Part shown: in pieces, positions 43,835 to 53,799 of the stretch
Layout of the letters: every line of letters begins with the position of its first letter
Position numbering within the stretch: the first letter of the stretch is position 1
DNA from: Sphingobacteriaceae bacterium
Lineage (GTDB): Bacteria > Bacteroidota > Bacteroidia > B-17B0 > Aurantibacillaceae
Assembly (NCBI GenBank): GCA_002319075.1
Contig: NVQB01000001.1
Location: 186,001-250,000, forward strand
Direction: 5' to 3'
Length of the DNA: 64,000 nucleotides
Position numbers and translations under genes: made by a program
Notes under the pieces: generated by a model
The model's database searches: none
Seen by the model: the letters and a program-made list of their open reading frames with translations, nothing else
Told to the model about the DNA's origin: nothing

Positions 43835-45937
43835 ATGAGCGACGAACAAAAACAGGAACCAACACAAAATACAAACAGCAACGATCAACCTTCTTCGCAA
43901 GAGGAAGAAAGAAAGAAGCAGTTTGAACGCATGAAAGAAAAATTCGGGCGTCAGAACTCTCCTTTTGGAGGAAACAAAGGTGGTAACGGTGGCAATAATT
44001 TCTATTGGATCTACGGTGCCGTTGTAGCTATTTTACTTTTTATTGTTTTTTACGGAAATGATTTTAGTTCCCGTTTAAAAGAAGTGCCACAAAGCAAATT
44101 TTATCATGACATGCTCTTAAAAGGGGATGTGCAGGAAGTAGTGATCGTAAATAAAAACATTGCCCGTATTACCGTAAATCCGGATAGCGCGGCAACACTC
44201 GACCGATACAAAGATCCTAAAACAGGGCAATCCTATTTCCCGGATAAAAAATTTAAAGGCCCTCAATTCTTTGTAACCATTCCTTCGATTGATTATTTCT
44301 TATCGAGTATGGAAAAAGTGCAAACAGATGCGGGGATTCCTAAAGACAGACAAGTGTCGGCACGCAGTGTGGAAGAAACAAACTGGATGACAGATAATTT
44401 GTCTTTTATCATTCCAATTTTATTAATGCTGGTTATCTGGATAGTAATGATGCGCCGCATGGGCGGTGGTGGAAGCGGTGGTCCGGGACAGATCTTTAAT
44501 ATTGGAAAATCGAAAGCGACTTTATTTGATAAAGACACCCATGTAAATATCACCTTTAACGATGTGGCCGGCTTAGACGGTGCAAAAATGGAGGTTATGG
44601 AAATTGTAGACTTTTTAAAGAATCCGAAAAAATATACAGACCTGGGTGCGAAAATTCCGAAAGGAGCCTTATTAGTAGGACCTCCGGGTACAGGTAAAAC
44701 TTTACTGGCTAAAGCAGTTGCCGGTGAAGCAAAAGTTCCGTTCTTTTCTTTAAGCGGATCTGATTTTGTGGAAATGTTCGTAGGAGTTGGAGCTTCACGT
44801 GTACGTGATCTATTCAGACAAGCGAAAGAAAAAGCACCTTGTATCATTTTTATCGATGAGATAGATGCTATCGGACGTGCTCGTGGTAAAAGCGCTTCAG
44901 CTGGTGCCAACGATGAACGTGAAAACACTTTAAATCAATTGCTAACGGAAATGGACGGTTTCGGAACTAATAGCGGTGTTATTATTTTAGCGGCTACTAA
45001 CCGTGCGGATATCTTAGACAGAGCGTTAATGCGCGCCGGCCGTTTTGATAGGCAGATTTATGTAGATATGCCCGACTTAAATGAACGTAAGGAAATTTTC
45101 GCGGTGCATTTAAAGAAAATTAAAATCGACGATACTGTAAATATTGATTTCCTTGCCAAACAAACACCTGGATTTAGCGGGGCCGACATTGCTAATATTT
45201 GTAATGAGGCAGCTTTAATTGCAGCCCGTTCAAACAAGAAAAATGTTCAGAAACAAGATTTCTTAGATGCTGTTGATAGAATTATCGCAGGTCTTGAAAA
45301 GAAAAATAAAATTATCACTGTTGGAGAAAAACGTGTGATCGCGTTTCACGAAGCTGGTCACGCTACTGTGAGCTGGATGTTGGAACATGCCAGTCCTCTG
45401 GTTAAAGTAACTATTGTACCTCGCGGTAAGTCTTTGGGTGCTGCCTGGTATTTACCGGAAGAGCGCCAGATTACTACGCTTGACCAGATTTTTGATGAGA
45501 TGTGCGCTGCTTTAGGCGGACGTGCTGCAGAAGAAATCGTTTTTGGAAAAGTAAGTACGGGTGCATTGAGTGATCTTGAAAAAATAACCAAACAAGCTTA
45601 TGCCTGTATCGTGTATTACGGTTTAAATGAAAAGATCGGTAACATAAGTTACTACGACAGCTCAGGACAAAGTGAATATAACTTCAGCAAACCTTACAGC
45701 GAAAGCACTGCTAAAACCATTGATGAAGAAGTTAAGAAAATGACGGATATTGCTTATGCAAAAACGAAACAAATCTTAATGAGCAATAAGGATAAGCTGA
45801 CTATGTTAGCAGAGAAATTGCTTGAGAAAGAAGTGATCTTTAAAGAAGATTTAGAAGAGATCTTTGGTAAACGTCCATTCGATAAACACGAAGAGGCAAT
45901 GAAACCACAGATTGATATTCCACCAATTTCAATTTAA
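43835..45937 (+). CDS. ftsH: ATP-dependent zinc metalloprotease FtsH
   Basis: A 700-aa inner-membrane AAA protease for quality control of membrane and soluble proteins. Membrane helices lie at about 58-74 and 188-206 with the FtsH extracellular domain between. The AAA module has Walker A GPPGTGKT (282-289), Walker B IIFIDEID (337-344), second region of homology (about 386-406, [20 protein letters not shown]) and pore motif MFVGVG. Protease zinc motif HEAGH is at 505-509. The cytosolic N-terminus (1-57) is long, polar and Gly/Asn-rich ([12 protein letters not shown]), as in other Bacteroidota FtsH. Followed by a terminator. Confidence 0.98.
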   Translation: MSDEQKQEPTQNTNSNDQPSSQEEERKKQFERMKEKFGRQNSPFGGNKGGNGGNNFYWIYGAVVAILLFIVFYGNDFSSRLKEVPQSKFYHDMLLKGDVQEVVIVNKNIARITVNPDSAATLDRYKDPKTGQSYFPDKKFKGPQFFVTIPSIDYFLSSMEKVQTDAGIPKDRQVSARSVEETNWMTDNLSFIIPILLMLVIWIVMMRRMGGGGSGGPGQIFNIGKSKATLFDKDTHVNITFNDVAGLDGAKMEVMEIVDFLKNPKKYTDLGAKIPKGALLVGPPGTGKTLLAKAVAGEAKVPFFSLSGSDFVEMFVGVGASRVRDLFRQAKEKAPCIIFIDEIDAIGRARGKSASAGANDERENTLNQLLTEMDGFGTNSGVIILAATNRADILDRALMRAGRFDRQIYVDMPDLNERKEIFAVHLKKIKIDDTVNIDFLAKQTPGFSGADIANICNEAALIAARSNKKNVQKQDFLDAVDRIIAGLEKKNKIITVGEKRVIAFHEAGHATVSWMLEHASPLVKVTIVPRGKSLGAAWYLPEERQITTLDQIFDEMCAALGGRAAEEIVFGKVSTGALSDLEKITKQAYACIVYYGLNEKIGNISYYDSSGQSEYNFSKPYSESTAKTIDEEVKKMTDIAYAKTKQILMSNKDKLTMLAEKLLEKEVIFKEDLEEIFGKRPFDKHEEAMKPQIDIPPISI

Positions 45938-45951
45938 TCTGAATGAAAATA

Positions 45952-45984
45952 AAAAAACGCAATCTCAAAAGGGTTGCGTTTTTT
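45952..45984 (+). terminator. Intrinsic terminator of rsfS-ftsH
   Basis: Arms AAAAAACGCAA (45952-45962) and complement (45974-45984) with an 11-nt loop and a T-run on the plus strand, 14 bases after the ftsH stop. Confidence 0.9.
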
Positions 45985-46172
45985 GTTTAAGGTCTAAACT
46001 ACTTTTCCAAAAAACCGGAAAAGGTTATGCGATGTTTTCGAATAAATTTTTAAGTAGTGGCTCAGGTTAATTAAAGCCTTTTTTGATTGTCTGAAAATGC
46101 CGACTGTTCTATGCGCCACCGAAGAGCGATCCTGGTAAAGTTGCCATAAGAATTCACGAAAAAAATTGCTAA

Positions 46173-46601
46173 TTAACCAATATCTGAAGGATGTTCACAG
46201 TGCATCCAATAGGTAATAATGCTTTTTATTTGTTCTTTAATGATAGAATAGTTGTGCTCTTTCTTAAAAAAGCCCTGAATAGTTAAGTCCTCATAAGCTT
46301 TTGTGACCACGTATTTGTCAACAGCAGTGGAGTAAAATATAAATGGAATACTTTTTCTTCTTAAGTGTTCATTAGCCTCTATTTCGTGTTTAAAGGCAAT
46401 TCCATTTTGTTTTGGGAGATTTACATCACATACAATCAGGAAGGGTTGTCCACTGCTGTTAGTAAGGTAATCCATTGCAGTTTGAGTGTCTGAAAACCAC
46501 AACAAATTATTCCCAATTTCAAGCTCGAGCAATACCGTTTTAAAAAGTTCGGCATCATCTTCATCATCTTCTATTAATACTATAGGTCCAGTCTTAGCCA
46601 T
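46173..46601 (-). CDS. Single-domain response regulator (receiver only)
   Basis: A 142-aa CheY-like receiver without output domain. Acidic pocket EDDEDD (11-16), phospho-acceptor Asp59 (IVCDVNLPKQNG), Ser91/Thr92 (FYSTAVD) and a Lys-Lys pair (FFKKEH) fit the Rcp1-like group that includes long insertions around the beta-2 strand. It probably passes phosphate from a hybrid kinase located elsewhere; no kinase gene adjoins it. It stands alone with ~190 bases of gene-free DNA on its 3' side before the ftsH terminator. Confidence 0.92.
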   Translation of the reverse strand: MAKTGPIVLIEDDEDDAELFKTVLLELEIGNNLLWFSDTQTAMDYLTNSSGQPFLIVCDVNLPKQNGIAFKHEIEANEHLRRKSIPFIFYSTAVDKYVVTKAYEDLTIQGFFKKEHNYSIIKEQIKSIITYWMHCEHPSDIG

Positions 46602-46759
46602 GCAGCATGTATGAAAATACTGTGCCTATTGCCTTCTCCTTTGTATTGCCTGTTCTGAGATATTCTATGTGAAAGCATCACCAATTAGTGTAATTAAGAC
46701 CTCACTTTGAGTCTTAGGGTTTGAATTTTATTATTACGCCAGAACACTTATTTTTGCTT

Positions 46760-47119
46760 ATGGCCTATGCAGAACATATTGCAGATCGTATTCGCGAAGC
46801 ATTAGTAGATCTTCCGCTTGTGGATGAGAAAAAAATGTTTGGTGGCGTTTGTTTTATGGTGGATGGAAAAATGTGTGTGGGCGTTATTAAGGACGAAATG
46901 ATGTGCCGCATTGATCCGGAAATAGAGGAAATGGCTTTAGAACAAACGGGTTGCCGGCAAATGGATTTCCAGACCAAACACATGAAAGGGTACGTTTACA
47001 TCAGCGACGAGGGTATGCGATCCAAAAAAAAATTCGATTATTGGATAGATTTATGTCTTGATTTTAATAAAAGAGTTCAGCCCTCAAAAAAATCAGCTAA
47101 AAAAAAGAAGCAGGGGTGA
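46760..47119 (+). CDS. TfoX N-terminal-domain protein
   Basis: A 119-aa small protein with the TfoX-N pattern KKMFGGVCFMVDGKMCVGV, MMCRIDPE and KGYVYISDEGM, ending in a Lys-rich tail (KKSAKKKKQG). Related to the N-terminal half of the competence regulator TfoX/Sxy, but single-domain versions are widespread and of unproven role. The frame reaches back to a TTG at 46721; I start at the ATG 46760, whose sequence MAYAEHIADRIREAL matches the family. A TATTTTTG element (46749-46756) lies just 3 bases before this ATG. Confidence 0.85.
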   Translation: MAYAEHIADRIREALVDLPLVDEKKMFGGVCFMVDGKMCVGVIKDEMMCRIDPEIEEMALEQTGCRQMDFQTKHMKGYVYISDEGMRSKKKFDYWIDLCLDFNKRVQPSKKSAKKKKQG

Positions 47120-47239
47120 CATTTCATAAAGCTTACTAGTTGAATTTTAAACGCTAACCAGCGAAAAATAAACGCAATTCTTAAGATGCATACCCTTGCC
47201 GATAGAGTTTCAACTATAAACTTTCGACTATACCCTTTA

Positions 47240-50200
47240 CTACTGAATCACCAGCTTCCTTACTTCATGCTTAAACAAATTAGAAGTATAAGAAATAAAA
47301 TAAACCCCCGGTTTTAATTTTACAGGTACCAATATAAAATTAGTTCCCTTCTTTAGATCCATTTTTTCAGAATGGCACAGTCTACCGAGATTATCGGTAA
47401 TAGAAAAAGTACCGTCTAAATCACTTGCTGAAACATTAAAAACAAGATTTATTTCGTTGCGGGCTGGATTTGGGAAAAACCGAAACTCGTTCTGAGCAAG
47501 ATGACATTGACTCACAACAGTTTTAAGCATCTCTTTGTGTTGATCTTTATCTACTTGCCACAATCGGTAATAAGATGTTTCATCGGCAAAATTATTATCT
47601 GTCATAACATAAGTTTTCTTTAACGCAGAATTAGCTCCAGAATATTTTTTTGCTATCTCTACCCACTCTTTTCCGTCAACACTTCGCTCGATATAAAAAT
47701 AATCGTTGTTTCTTTCGCTTGCCGTAGTCCAGTTAAGCTGTACCCCTTCCTGAACACAAACTGCCGTAAAATCCAGTAATTCAATAGGCAAAGGATTTAA
47801 ATTTGTTTTAGATCCGAGAGTAAAAGGACTAAATACCGTAACCGGAGAACTACTTTGCATAGAACCTGCAGCGTTAGTGCCGGTTACATTTATCGCTCCG
47901 TGATCTTTCCATTTCACCTGGCCAGCGTCCCAACGGGCAATAACAAGGTCGGTGTAAGTGGTAATACCGCAACTATTTGCAGCCCATGTTAAATTAACAT
48001 TCACGATAGACGATCCTCCTGTTCTGTTTAAAATCCAATGCTCGCAACTACTAATATGATCAATGGTTGCATCTTTAGAAGTGCTTGTATACGGAGGACT
48101 AGGATTCGAATAAAAATATTGTGCTGTGAAATTATCACTTGTATTTACCGGCGCTGAAATGGATACAGGTCTGTATAAATCATTTAAACCAATTGGAAAA
48201 GTAAAAGCCTGATTTCCGAATTTAACAACGGGTCCTTCGACATAACTCACATCACTTGCATTAGTAGCGGTGGCTCCATTAAGAAACTGCAATGTTCCTG
48301 TAGATACAACTACTCCATTTTGAAAATCCATGTTAGAAGTAATTCTGTGAATAGTTGGAGATAATGTTACATCACCCACATTATTTATAACCAGCCTGTT
48401 AAAAGTTTGAGTGGTATTGCAACTCATTGTTTTTGCACCCGTTCCCAATATACTTACTGTTCCCGTTCCAGCATTAAAAAATCCCCGGTTAATCCAGTCA
48501 CCATACACCGTTAGGCCAAAAGCGCCACTTACTACAAGACTCGCTGCAGGAATTGCAGCGCTTGTGGCTGTTGCGGCCGCAGCGCCAAAAATTGTAAGAT
48601 CCAGGCAGGTAGCGCCTGAAGCTCCTATAACAGGTTGAAATGCGGTACCTGAATTAAAGATGATGGCGTCATCTGTAACGCTCGGTGTATTTGATCCGCA
48701 CCAGTTGGCGGCATTAAACCAATCTGAACTAACGGCTCCGGACCAAACGGCAACGGAAGAAGTTATTGAAGCTGGTACAAAAGCGATATTCAAACTGGCA
48801 GTAGAAGTATTCTGAAGTAACCTTATTTCTACCGTAGTTAAGTTAGAAAGTACACCTACCCAAAGAACAACGCTGGCGCTTGATGTTGCGCGCGTAGCTA
48901 CCTGCGTTCCATTTATATTCACATAAACGTTGTCGTCGTTACCGAGGGCTATTATCGAATAGGTGTTGCATGTAAAGCCGGTGCGCTTGAAACTCATAGT
49001 GTAAGCGCTTGTAGGCATGGTACACCCTTGATATGCCAGGCCATTGGTGGCATTAGCCGTTGACGGTGCGGCATTCGCTGCCCAGCGGGTAGTGGTATTA
49101 AAATCGTAACCACTGGCTCCCCCACCGTCTTCTGTATAATAGCCATAATAATTCGTATACGTGGTGCTATTAAAACAATAAGCATTCCAGGTACCTGTAG
49201 GAAAGACAGTGGGATTAATTAAAGGCACAACCATTACAGTAGCACTTGAAACAACTGCAGTACAATTATTACTTCCTGTTACGGTGTAAATTGTATTTGC
49301 GGTGGGTGAAGCAATAACCGAATAGCCTGTAGTGGCACTGAGTCCTGCTGAAGGCGCCCAGGAATATGTATTTGCCCCGCCTGCAGTAAGGGTGGTGGAT
49401 TCTGCAGCGCAGTTAAGAGTAGAACTAAGCGGCGTAACACTTGTAGTAGGCAGAGGGTTGATAGTAAGTGAGGTAGTGGAAGCAGATGTGCAACCTGTTA
49501 AAGTATCAGTGATTGTGCAGGTATAATTTGTACTTACAGTGGCAGAAGATGTTGTAACGGTTCCTGTAGTTGAACTCAGATTCGTTGCGGGTGCCCACAG
49601 ATAAGTAGCCCCTGTAATGGCGGCAGCTGTAAAGGTTGTACTTGTACCTAAACAAATGGTAACAGGCGGACTTAATACCGGTGCCGGCACAGCAACAAAG
49701 GTAGCTGTAATATATCCTCCCGAAGAAACATTTACGTAACGTATTTCAACAGTCGATGAGCTCCCCAGAAAGCCGGTCCATACGCCTCCCGCAACACCAG
49801 AATGAACATCCCCACCAGTGAGATGCTGAAATACCTGTACATTGTTTATAAGAATGGTAACGTAATCATCGTGGGCGGTTTCTATTCTGTAATAACCACA
49901 TGGAAAATTAGTTCTCTTAGAAATTGTACCATGTGTTGCAGGAATAAGGTTGCAACCAGAATAGCCAGTGCCAGCTGTAGTTGTTAATGCTACGCTGGGG
50001 GTTGAAGAAACCGCCCATCTGTTACGACTATCGAAACTTAAATTATTTTCCGTATAAAAACCATAAAAGTCCGTCAGCGCTGTGTTGTTGTAGCAGTATA
50101 CATTCCAAACATTATTACCAAAAACACTGGGAGAAATGGTGGGCGTATTTCTTACTGTTACCACCCTGGTGGCTATGGATGTTGTGCAATTATTAGAACC

Positions 50201-51793
50201 CGTTATAGTATAGGTTGTAGTGATTGTAGGTGTAGCGGTAACTATAGTTCCGGTAGTAGCACTCAATCCGGCCGGAGGCGCCCAGGAATAGGTATTGGCG
50301 CCGGATACCGTTATAACTGTATTGTTAAAGCCGTTGCAAATGTTACCACCGGCGGTGATAGAGGAACTGGTTGCCGCCGTTGCGCTCACTGTTACTACAA
50401 CACTATTACTAAATACAGCACAGCCTGTAACCGGATCTGTCCCGGTAACAACATACGTAGTAGTGGCAGCCGGAGTGGCTATGGTTGTGGGTGATCCTGT
50501 ACTCGGGCTCACCGAACCTGCAGGCGTCCACGAATAATCGATCGGCAATGTCCCCGTATTTGCACTGGTGAGGGTTGCCGTAGTTAAAGAGCAAACCCGC
50601 ACAGGGGCGCTGATTACCAACTGATTTAGTTTTGTAAATGTAGCTTGCAGTAAACCATTGCTCGGAGTGTTGGAACAACGTAATTCAATTTCGTCTGTAG
50701 CCTCTATCACGCCCCTCCACGCGTTGGTATGACTGTCACAACATCCGTTGGTATGAGTAAATACGGCTACTCCATTTATGATAAAATAAACTTCCTGGCG
50801 GTGATTGGGAATATCTAACTGATAATAACCACAGGGTATATTTGTTCTTTTATAAACGAACGAATACATCGCAGGATTAATCACGCATCCGCTATAGCCG
50901 CTGGCGGCACTCGGACTGGCGGTATTAGCCCAGCGGGTAGTGGTTGTAAAACTTAAGCTGGTTTCGGTATAAGTACCTACATAATTGGTTGTGTAATTAT
51001 TATCGGCTGCATAACAATAAACATTCCATCTTCCATTTCCAAAAACGGTGGGCGTTCCTACAGGCGCGATTATGCTCAGGTTAGAGCCGTTATCGGGACC
51101 AATCACGGAAGGGTTGGACGCGACAACACGCATACGGTAACCCGTACCCTGCGCAGTTCCTCCTGGAATAGTGCAGGTAATGGGGCCAGGCACAACGGCC
51201 GTGTAGGTACCTATCACAACAGGACTTGTAAAACTTCCGGCAGCGTTTGAAAGTTCAACAGAATAAACATTGGTACTCGGAGTGCTCATAAAGGCACAAG
51301 AGGTTTGTGTAAATGTTAAACTGAATACTTCCGTCTGACAAAATGAACTCTGCGTTACCGTGGGAGAATTGAGTGTTATAGCATAAATAAGCTGATCGGC
51401 GCCGTTATCAGATCCATTAATTGCGGGATTATTACTGATAACACGGTACCTGTAAAGATTACTCGTTAATAACGTGGAAGGAAGCGTGCAGGTGATCGTG
51501 CCACCTGCAGTAGCAGTGAGGGTTCCTATAGTAACCGGACTACCCCCAAAACTGCCTATCGCATCAGATACCTGTGCAGAAAAGACGTTTACAGAAGGGG
51601 TATTTGAAAATGTACCTGTAGTAGTAAAGGTAATGTTCAAAGTTGTTCCAGCGCATATTGAGCCAGAAGCAGCGGGTGCTGTTACACCAATTGCCTGAGC
51701 ATAAAATCTGGAAGGAAAAAGAAAAACCAGGAGAACGACAAAGCGCAAAATAGCATCGACCAATGAAGGAAAATTATTGATTAACTTATTCAT
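47240..51793 (-). CDS. Large T9SS cargo protein with three repeated ~145-aa modules
   Basis: A 1517-aa secreted protein. The start is the ATG at 51791-51793 (signal peptide FVVLLVFLFPSRFYAQA); the frame runs on to a TTG at 51847. Order: two ~100-aa beta repeats (SICAGTTLNITFTTTG..., SFCQTEVFSLTFTQTS...), then three ~145-aa modules of one type (FGNGRWNVYCYAADNN, FGNNVWNVYCYNNTAL, FPTGTWNAYCFNSTTY), each with a Y.G.YTE...RW block, KRT.(F/I)(P/T)C, and an INGVxVF-like strand before a V/IEIR segment. The shape recalls PA14-type domains. Ig/PKD-like domains alternate with them. A G8-like or stalk region (SSDWFNAANWCG) follows, then a final type A sorting domain (FRFFPNPARNEINL to HEVRKLVIQ). Likely surface adhesin or glycan binder; role unproven. 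Confidence 0.85.
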   Translation of the reverse strand: MNKLINNFPSLVDAILRFVVLLVFLFPSRFYAQAIGVTAPAASGSICAGTTLNITFTTTGTFSNTPSVNVFSAQVSDAIGSFGGSPVTIGTLTATAGGTITCTLPSTLLTSNLYRYRVISNNPAINGSDNGADQLIYAITLNSPTVTQSSFCQTEVFSLTFTQTSCAFMSTPSTNVYSVELSNAAGSFTSPVVIGTYTAVVPGPITCTIPGGTAQGTGYRMRVVASNPSVIGPDNGSNLSIIAPVGTPTVFGNGRWNVYCYAADNNYTTNYVGTYTETSLSFTTTTRWANTASPSAASGYSGCVINPAMYSFVYKRTNIPCGYYQLDIPNHRQEVYFIINGVAVFTHTNGCCDSHTNAWRGVIEATDEIELRCSNTPSNGLLQATFTKLNQLVISAPVRVCSLTTATLTSANTGTLPIDYSWTPAGSVSPSTGSPTTIATPAATTTYVVTGTDPVTGCAVFSNSVVVTVSATAATSSSITAGGNICNGFNNTVITVSGANTYSWAPPAGLSATTGTIVTATPTITTTYTITGSNNCTTSIATRVVTVRNTPTISPSVFGNNVWNVYCYNNTALTDFYGFYTENNLSFDSRNRWAVSSTPSVALTTTAGTGYSGCNLIPATHGTISKRTNFPCGYYRIETAHDDYVTILINNVQVFQHLTGGDVHSGVAGGVWTGFLGSSSTVEIRYVNVSSGGYITATFVAVPAPVLSPPVTICLGTSTTFTAAAITGATYLWAPATNLSSTTGTVTTSSATVSTNYTCTITDTLTGCTSASTTSLTINPLPTTSVTPLSSTLNCAAESTTLTAGGANTYSWAPSAGLSATTGYSVIASPTANTIYTVTGSNNCTAVVSSATVMVVPLINPTVFPTGTWNAYCFNSTTYTNYYGYYTEDGGGASGYDFNTTTRWAANAAPSTANATNGLAYQGCTMPTSAYTMSFKRTGFTCNTYSIIALGNDDNVYVNINGTQVATRATSSASVVLWVGVLSNLTTVEIRLLQNTSTASLNIAFVPASITSSVAVWSGAVSSDWFNAANWCGSNTPSVTDDAIIFNSGTAFQPVIGASGATCLDLTIFGAAAATATSAAIPAASLVVSGAFGLTVYGDWINRGFFNAGTGTVSILGTGAKTMSCNTTQTFNRLVINNVGDVTLSPTIHRITSNMDFQNGVVVSTGTLQFLNGATATNASDVSYVEGPVVKFGNQAFTFPIGLNDLYRPVSISAPVNTSDNFTAQYFYSNPSPPYTSTSKDATIDHISSCEHWILNRTGGSSIVNVNLTWAANSCGITTYTDLVIARWDAGQVKWKDHGAINVTGTNAAGSMQSSSPVTVFSPFTLGSKTNLNPLPIELLDFTAVCVQEGVQLNWTTASERNNDYFYIERSVDGKEWVEIAKKYSGANSALKKTYVMTDNNFADETSYYRLWQVDKDQHKEMLKTVVSQCHLAQNEFRFFPNPARNEINLVFNVSASDLDGTFSITDNLGRLCHSEKMDLKKGTNFILVPVKLKPGVYFISYTSNLFKHEVRKLVIQ

Positions 51794-52171
51794 TTTTAAG
51801 AAAAAGTTAAAAGTAGTAAATAAAATGCTAAAATTGATTTTAATCAAAGTTTATCCGGGTAAATCAGGATGGCAACACTAATTTGGGTGTAGCTTCATTT
51901 GTAAGATTTGAAAATAAGCCGGAACATTCCAAAACTTAACCAAAACTTAAACACACTAAGGTCTGATTTTTTGATACAGCTCTGGCATACTATTTTAAGG
52001 TAAAACCGTTAACCTCATCCAACTATTAAACGAGCAGAAATCAAAACAAAAATTACTTCGTCGAAATTCAAGAGCTTTAGCCAGGAAAAAACCATGGCTC
52101 TTGTGGGTCATGAAAAGATTATTACCTTTAAAACCTAATCAACCCTTGCAAATAATTTAAAAAACTAACTT
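51794..52171. other. Divergent intergenic region without a gene
   Basis: About 378 bases between the divergent cargo gene and the coiled-coil lipoprotein gene. It should hold both promoters, but I see no clean TTG/TAnnTTTG pair. An imperfect hairpin (CAAGAG near 52068 pairing with CTCTTG near 52097, plus GCCA/TGGC inside) is present. No RNA gene is recognised. Confidence 0.45.
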
Positions 52172-53053
52172 ATGAAATCACTTACCAGGAATCTCCTAGT
52201 ATTAACCCTAGCAGTGGGAATGTCATTTACGTCCTGCACCAATAAAGAAAAAGAAGAAGCTGCGTTAGAGCAGGTTCAGGTTATGAGCTCTTCTAAAGAT
52301 TCTATTGAAAATGAAATGGTAAAAACCATGGATGAGATCAACAAGAACTTAGATATGATCCGTGATAAACAAGGCATGGTAGCAAACACATCGGCTGCCG
52401 AAAGCATGACTAAAAAAGAAGAAATTCTTCACAACATCAGCCTTATCAATGCTTTATTAGAAGACAACAAATTTAAGATCGAACAACTTACCAAACAATC
52501 CAAAAAATTAGGTAAGGAGAACAGCGCTATGAAGAAAATAGCGAAACAAACCAAAGAGCGAATTGAAAAACAAGAGCAGGAAATTGCCATGTTAAAAGAG
52601 CAATTGGCACAAGCTGAATTTAAGATCGCTGATCTGAATAATAAATTAGACGAATCACAAATGGCTAACGAAGTTTTATCGTCAGAAAAAGCTTTATTAA
52701 CTGAAACTAATTCTAAACTGGATAAAGACTTAAACAAGGCATATTTTACTTACGGTACTTATAAAGAATTAAAAGAGAAAAGTATCGTAGAGAAAAAAGG
52801 TGGTTTTCTGGGTGTTGGTAAAAAAGAAGCCCTTGCAAGTGCTTTTACAAAAAACAGATCTTCGTTTACCGAAGTGGATATTCGCGAAGCTAAATCCATT
52901 CCTATTCAAGGTAAAAAACCAAAATTGGTAACTCACCATCCAGAGGGGTCTTACTCGTGGACAGAAGGTGAAAATGGTTTTGCCACTTTAAATATTACAA
53001 AGCCGGAAGAATTCTGGAGCACATCTAAATTCCTGGTAGTGGAAATTAAATAA
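52172..53053 (+). CDS. Coiled-coil lipoprotein of unknown function
   Basis: A 293-aa lipoprotein: the signal ends in VGMSFTSC with TNKEKEE after the Cys. Residues about 50-195 are a long predicted coiled coil (heptad patterns such as EILHNISLINALLEDNKFKI and EKQEQEIAMLKEQLAQAEF). The C-terminal ~95 residues are a separate globular part (GGFLGVGKKEALASAFTKN ... GSYSWTEGENGFATLNITKP) of a Bacteroidota family I cannot name. It is probably an envelope spacer or scaffold. It has its own terminator and stands alone. Confidence 0.8.
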   Translation: MKSLTRNLLVLTLAVGMSFTSCTNKEKEEAALEQVQVMSSSKDSIENEMVKTMDEINKNLDMIRDKQGMVANTSAAESMTKKEEILHNISLINALLEDNKFKIEQLTKQSKKLGKENSAMKKIAKQTKERIEKQEQEIAMLKEQLAQAEFKIADLNNKLDESQMANEVLSSEKALLTETNSKLDKDLNKAYFTYGTYKELKEKSIVEKKGGFLGVGKKEALASAFTKNRSSFTEVDIREAKSIPIQGKKPKLVTHHPEGSYSWTEGENGFATLNITKPEEFWSTSKFLVVEIK

Positions 53054-53071
53054 TCTTAAAAATCACTTACC

Positions 53072-53106
53072 AAAAGGCTTTCCCAAAAGGAGGGCCTTTT
53101 TTTTTG
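53072..53106 (+). terminator. Intrinsic terminator of the coiled-coil lipoprotein gene
   Basis: Arms AAAAGGC (53072-53078) and GCCTTTT (53094-53100), with a long T-run through about 53105. Confidence 0.85.
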
Positions 53107-53232
53107 GGAAAAATTTTCCTGATGGGCTCCTTTTACCCAATTGGTAAAGCGAAAAAACACTTATTCCTTTCACTATTAGCAAGATAGACTGTTGGCATAA
53201 TATTTTCTCCCTAAAAGTAAAAGAAAAAAACC

Positions 53233-53730
53233 ATGACAACATCAAAATTTTCATCCCTTTGCCTTGGATTGGCAGTTGTAGGATCCAGCTTATTTTTTAC
53301 GAACTGTAAAAAAGACGAAAAGGATCCGGAACCAGAACCAACTCCCACACCGGTAGTACAAACAAATACTGAAAAACTAACCGGCAAAAACTATAAAATG
53401 ACAGCCGCGACAGTAGAACCAGCAATTTTTGGTATCACTGATTTTTACGGACAAATGACAGACTGTGAAAAGGACGATTTAGTACGTTTTGACACGCCAA
53501 ACATTTATAAAGATGATGAAGGTCCGACAAAATGTAATACCAATGATCCTCAAACCACTTCCGGAACATGGGTGTGGAACACGGACGAAACTATTCTTAC
53601 TATCACCAGTGGAAGCGAAAATACAAGCTACAATGTTCTTCAGAATGATGGAACTACTTTAAAAGTGAAGTACACGGAAAACATTAACGGTACTAATTAT
53701 GCACTTACCGCAACTTATGTAAAACAGTAA
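53233..53730 (+). CDS. Lipocalin-like lipoprotein
   Basis: A 165-aa lipoprotein with signal ending VGSSLFFTNC then KKDEKD. A short Pro/Glu linker (DPEPEPTPTPVV) is followed by a small beta-barrel-type domain: LTGKNYKMTAATVEPA, CEKDDLVRFDTPNIY, TTSGTWVWNTDETILTITSG, TTLKVKYTENINGTNYALTATY. This matches the lipocalin-like domain common in Bacteroidota lipoproteins. Two Cys in the domain could form a disulfide. Ligand unknown. The gene ends just before a bidirectional terminator. Confidence 0.85.
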   Translation: MTTSKFSSLCLGLAVVGSSLFFTNCKKDEKDPEPEPTPTPVVQTNTEKLTGKNYKMTAATVEPAIFGITDFYGQMTDCEKDDLVRFDTPNIYKDDEGPTKCNTNDPQTTSGTWVWNTDETILTITSGSENTSYNVLQNDGTTLKVKYTENINGTNYALTATYVKQ

Positions 53731-53751
53731 TTTATTAGTCTTTTACATAAC

Positions 53752-53785
53752 AAAAAAAGAGCGGGATTAATTCCGCTCTTTTTTT
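53752..53785. terminator. Bidirectional intrinsic terminator
   Basis: Stem AAAAAAAGAGCGG (53752-53764) with complement at 53773-53785; T-runs on both strands, between the convergent ends of the lipocalin-like gene and the helicase gene. Confidence 0.93.
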
Positions 53786-53799
53786 TCTCGCTATTTTCA

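Noticed and set aside
44293-44928. 211-aa reading frame antisense to ftsH
   Set aside because: Shadow of a highly conserved gene; Ser/Pro-rich composition typical of antisense frames.
46002-46023. Second terminator behind ftsH (CTTTTCC/GGAAAAG)
   Set aside because: A 7-bp stem without a T-run; the real terminator is at 45952-45984.
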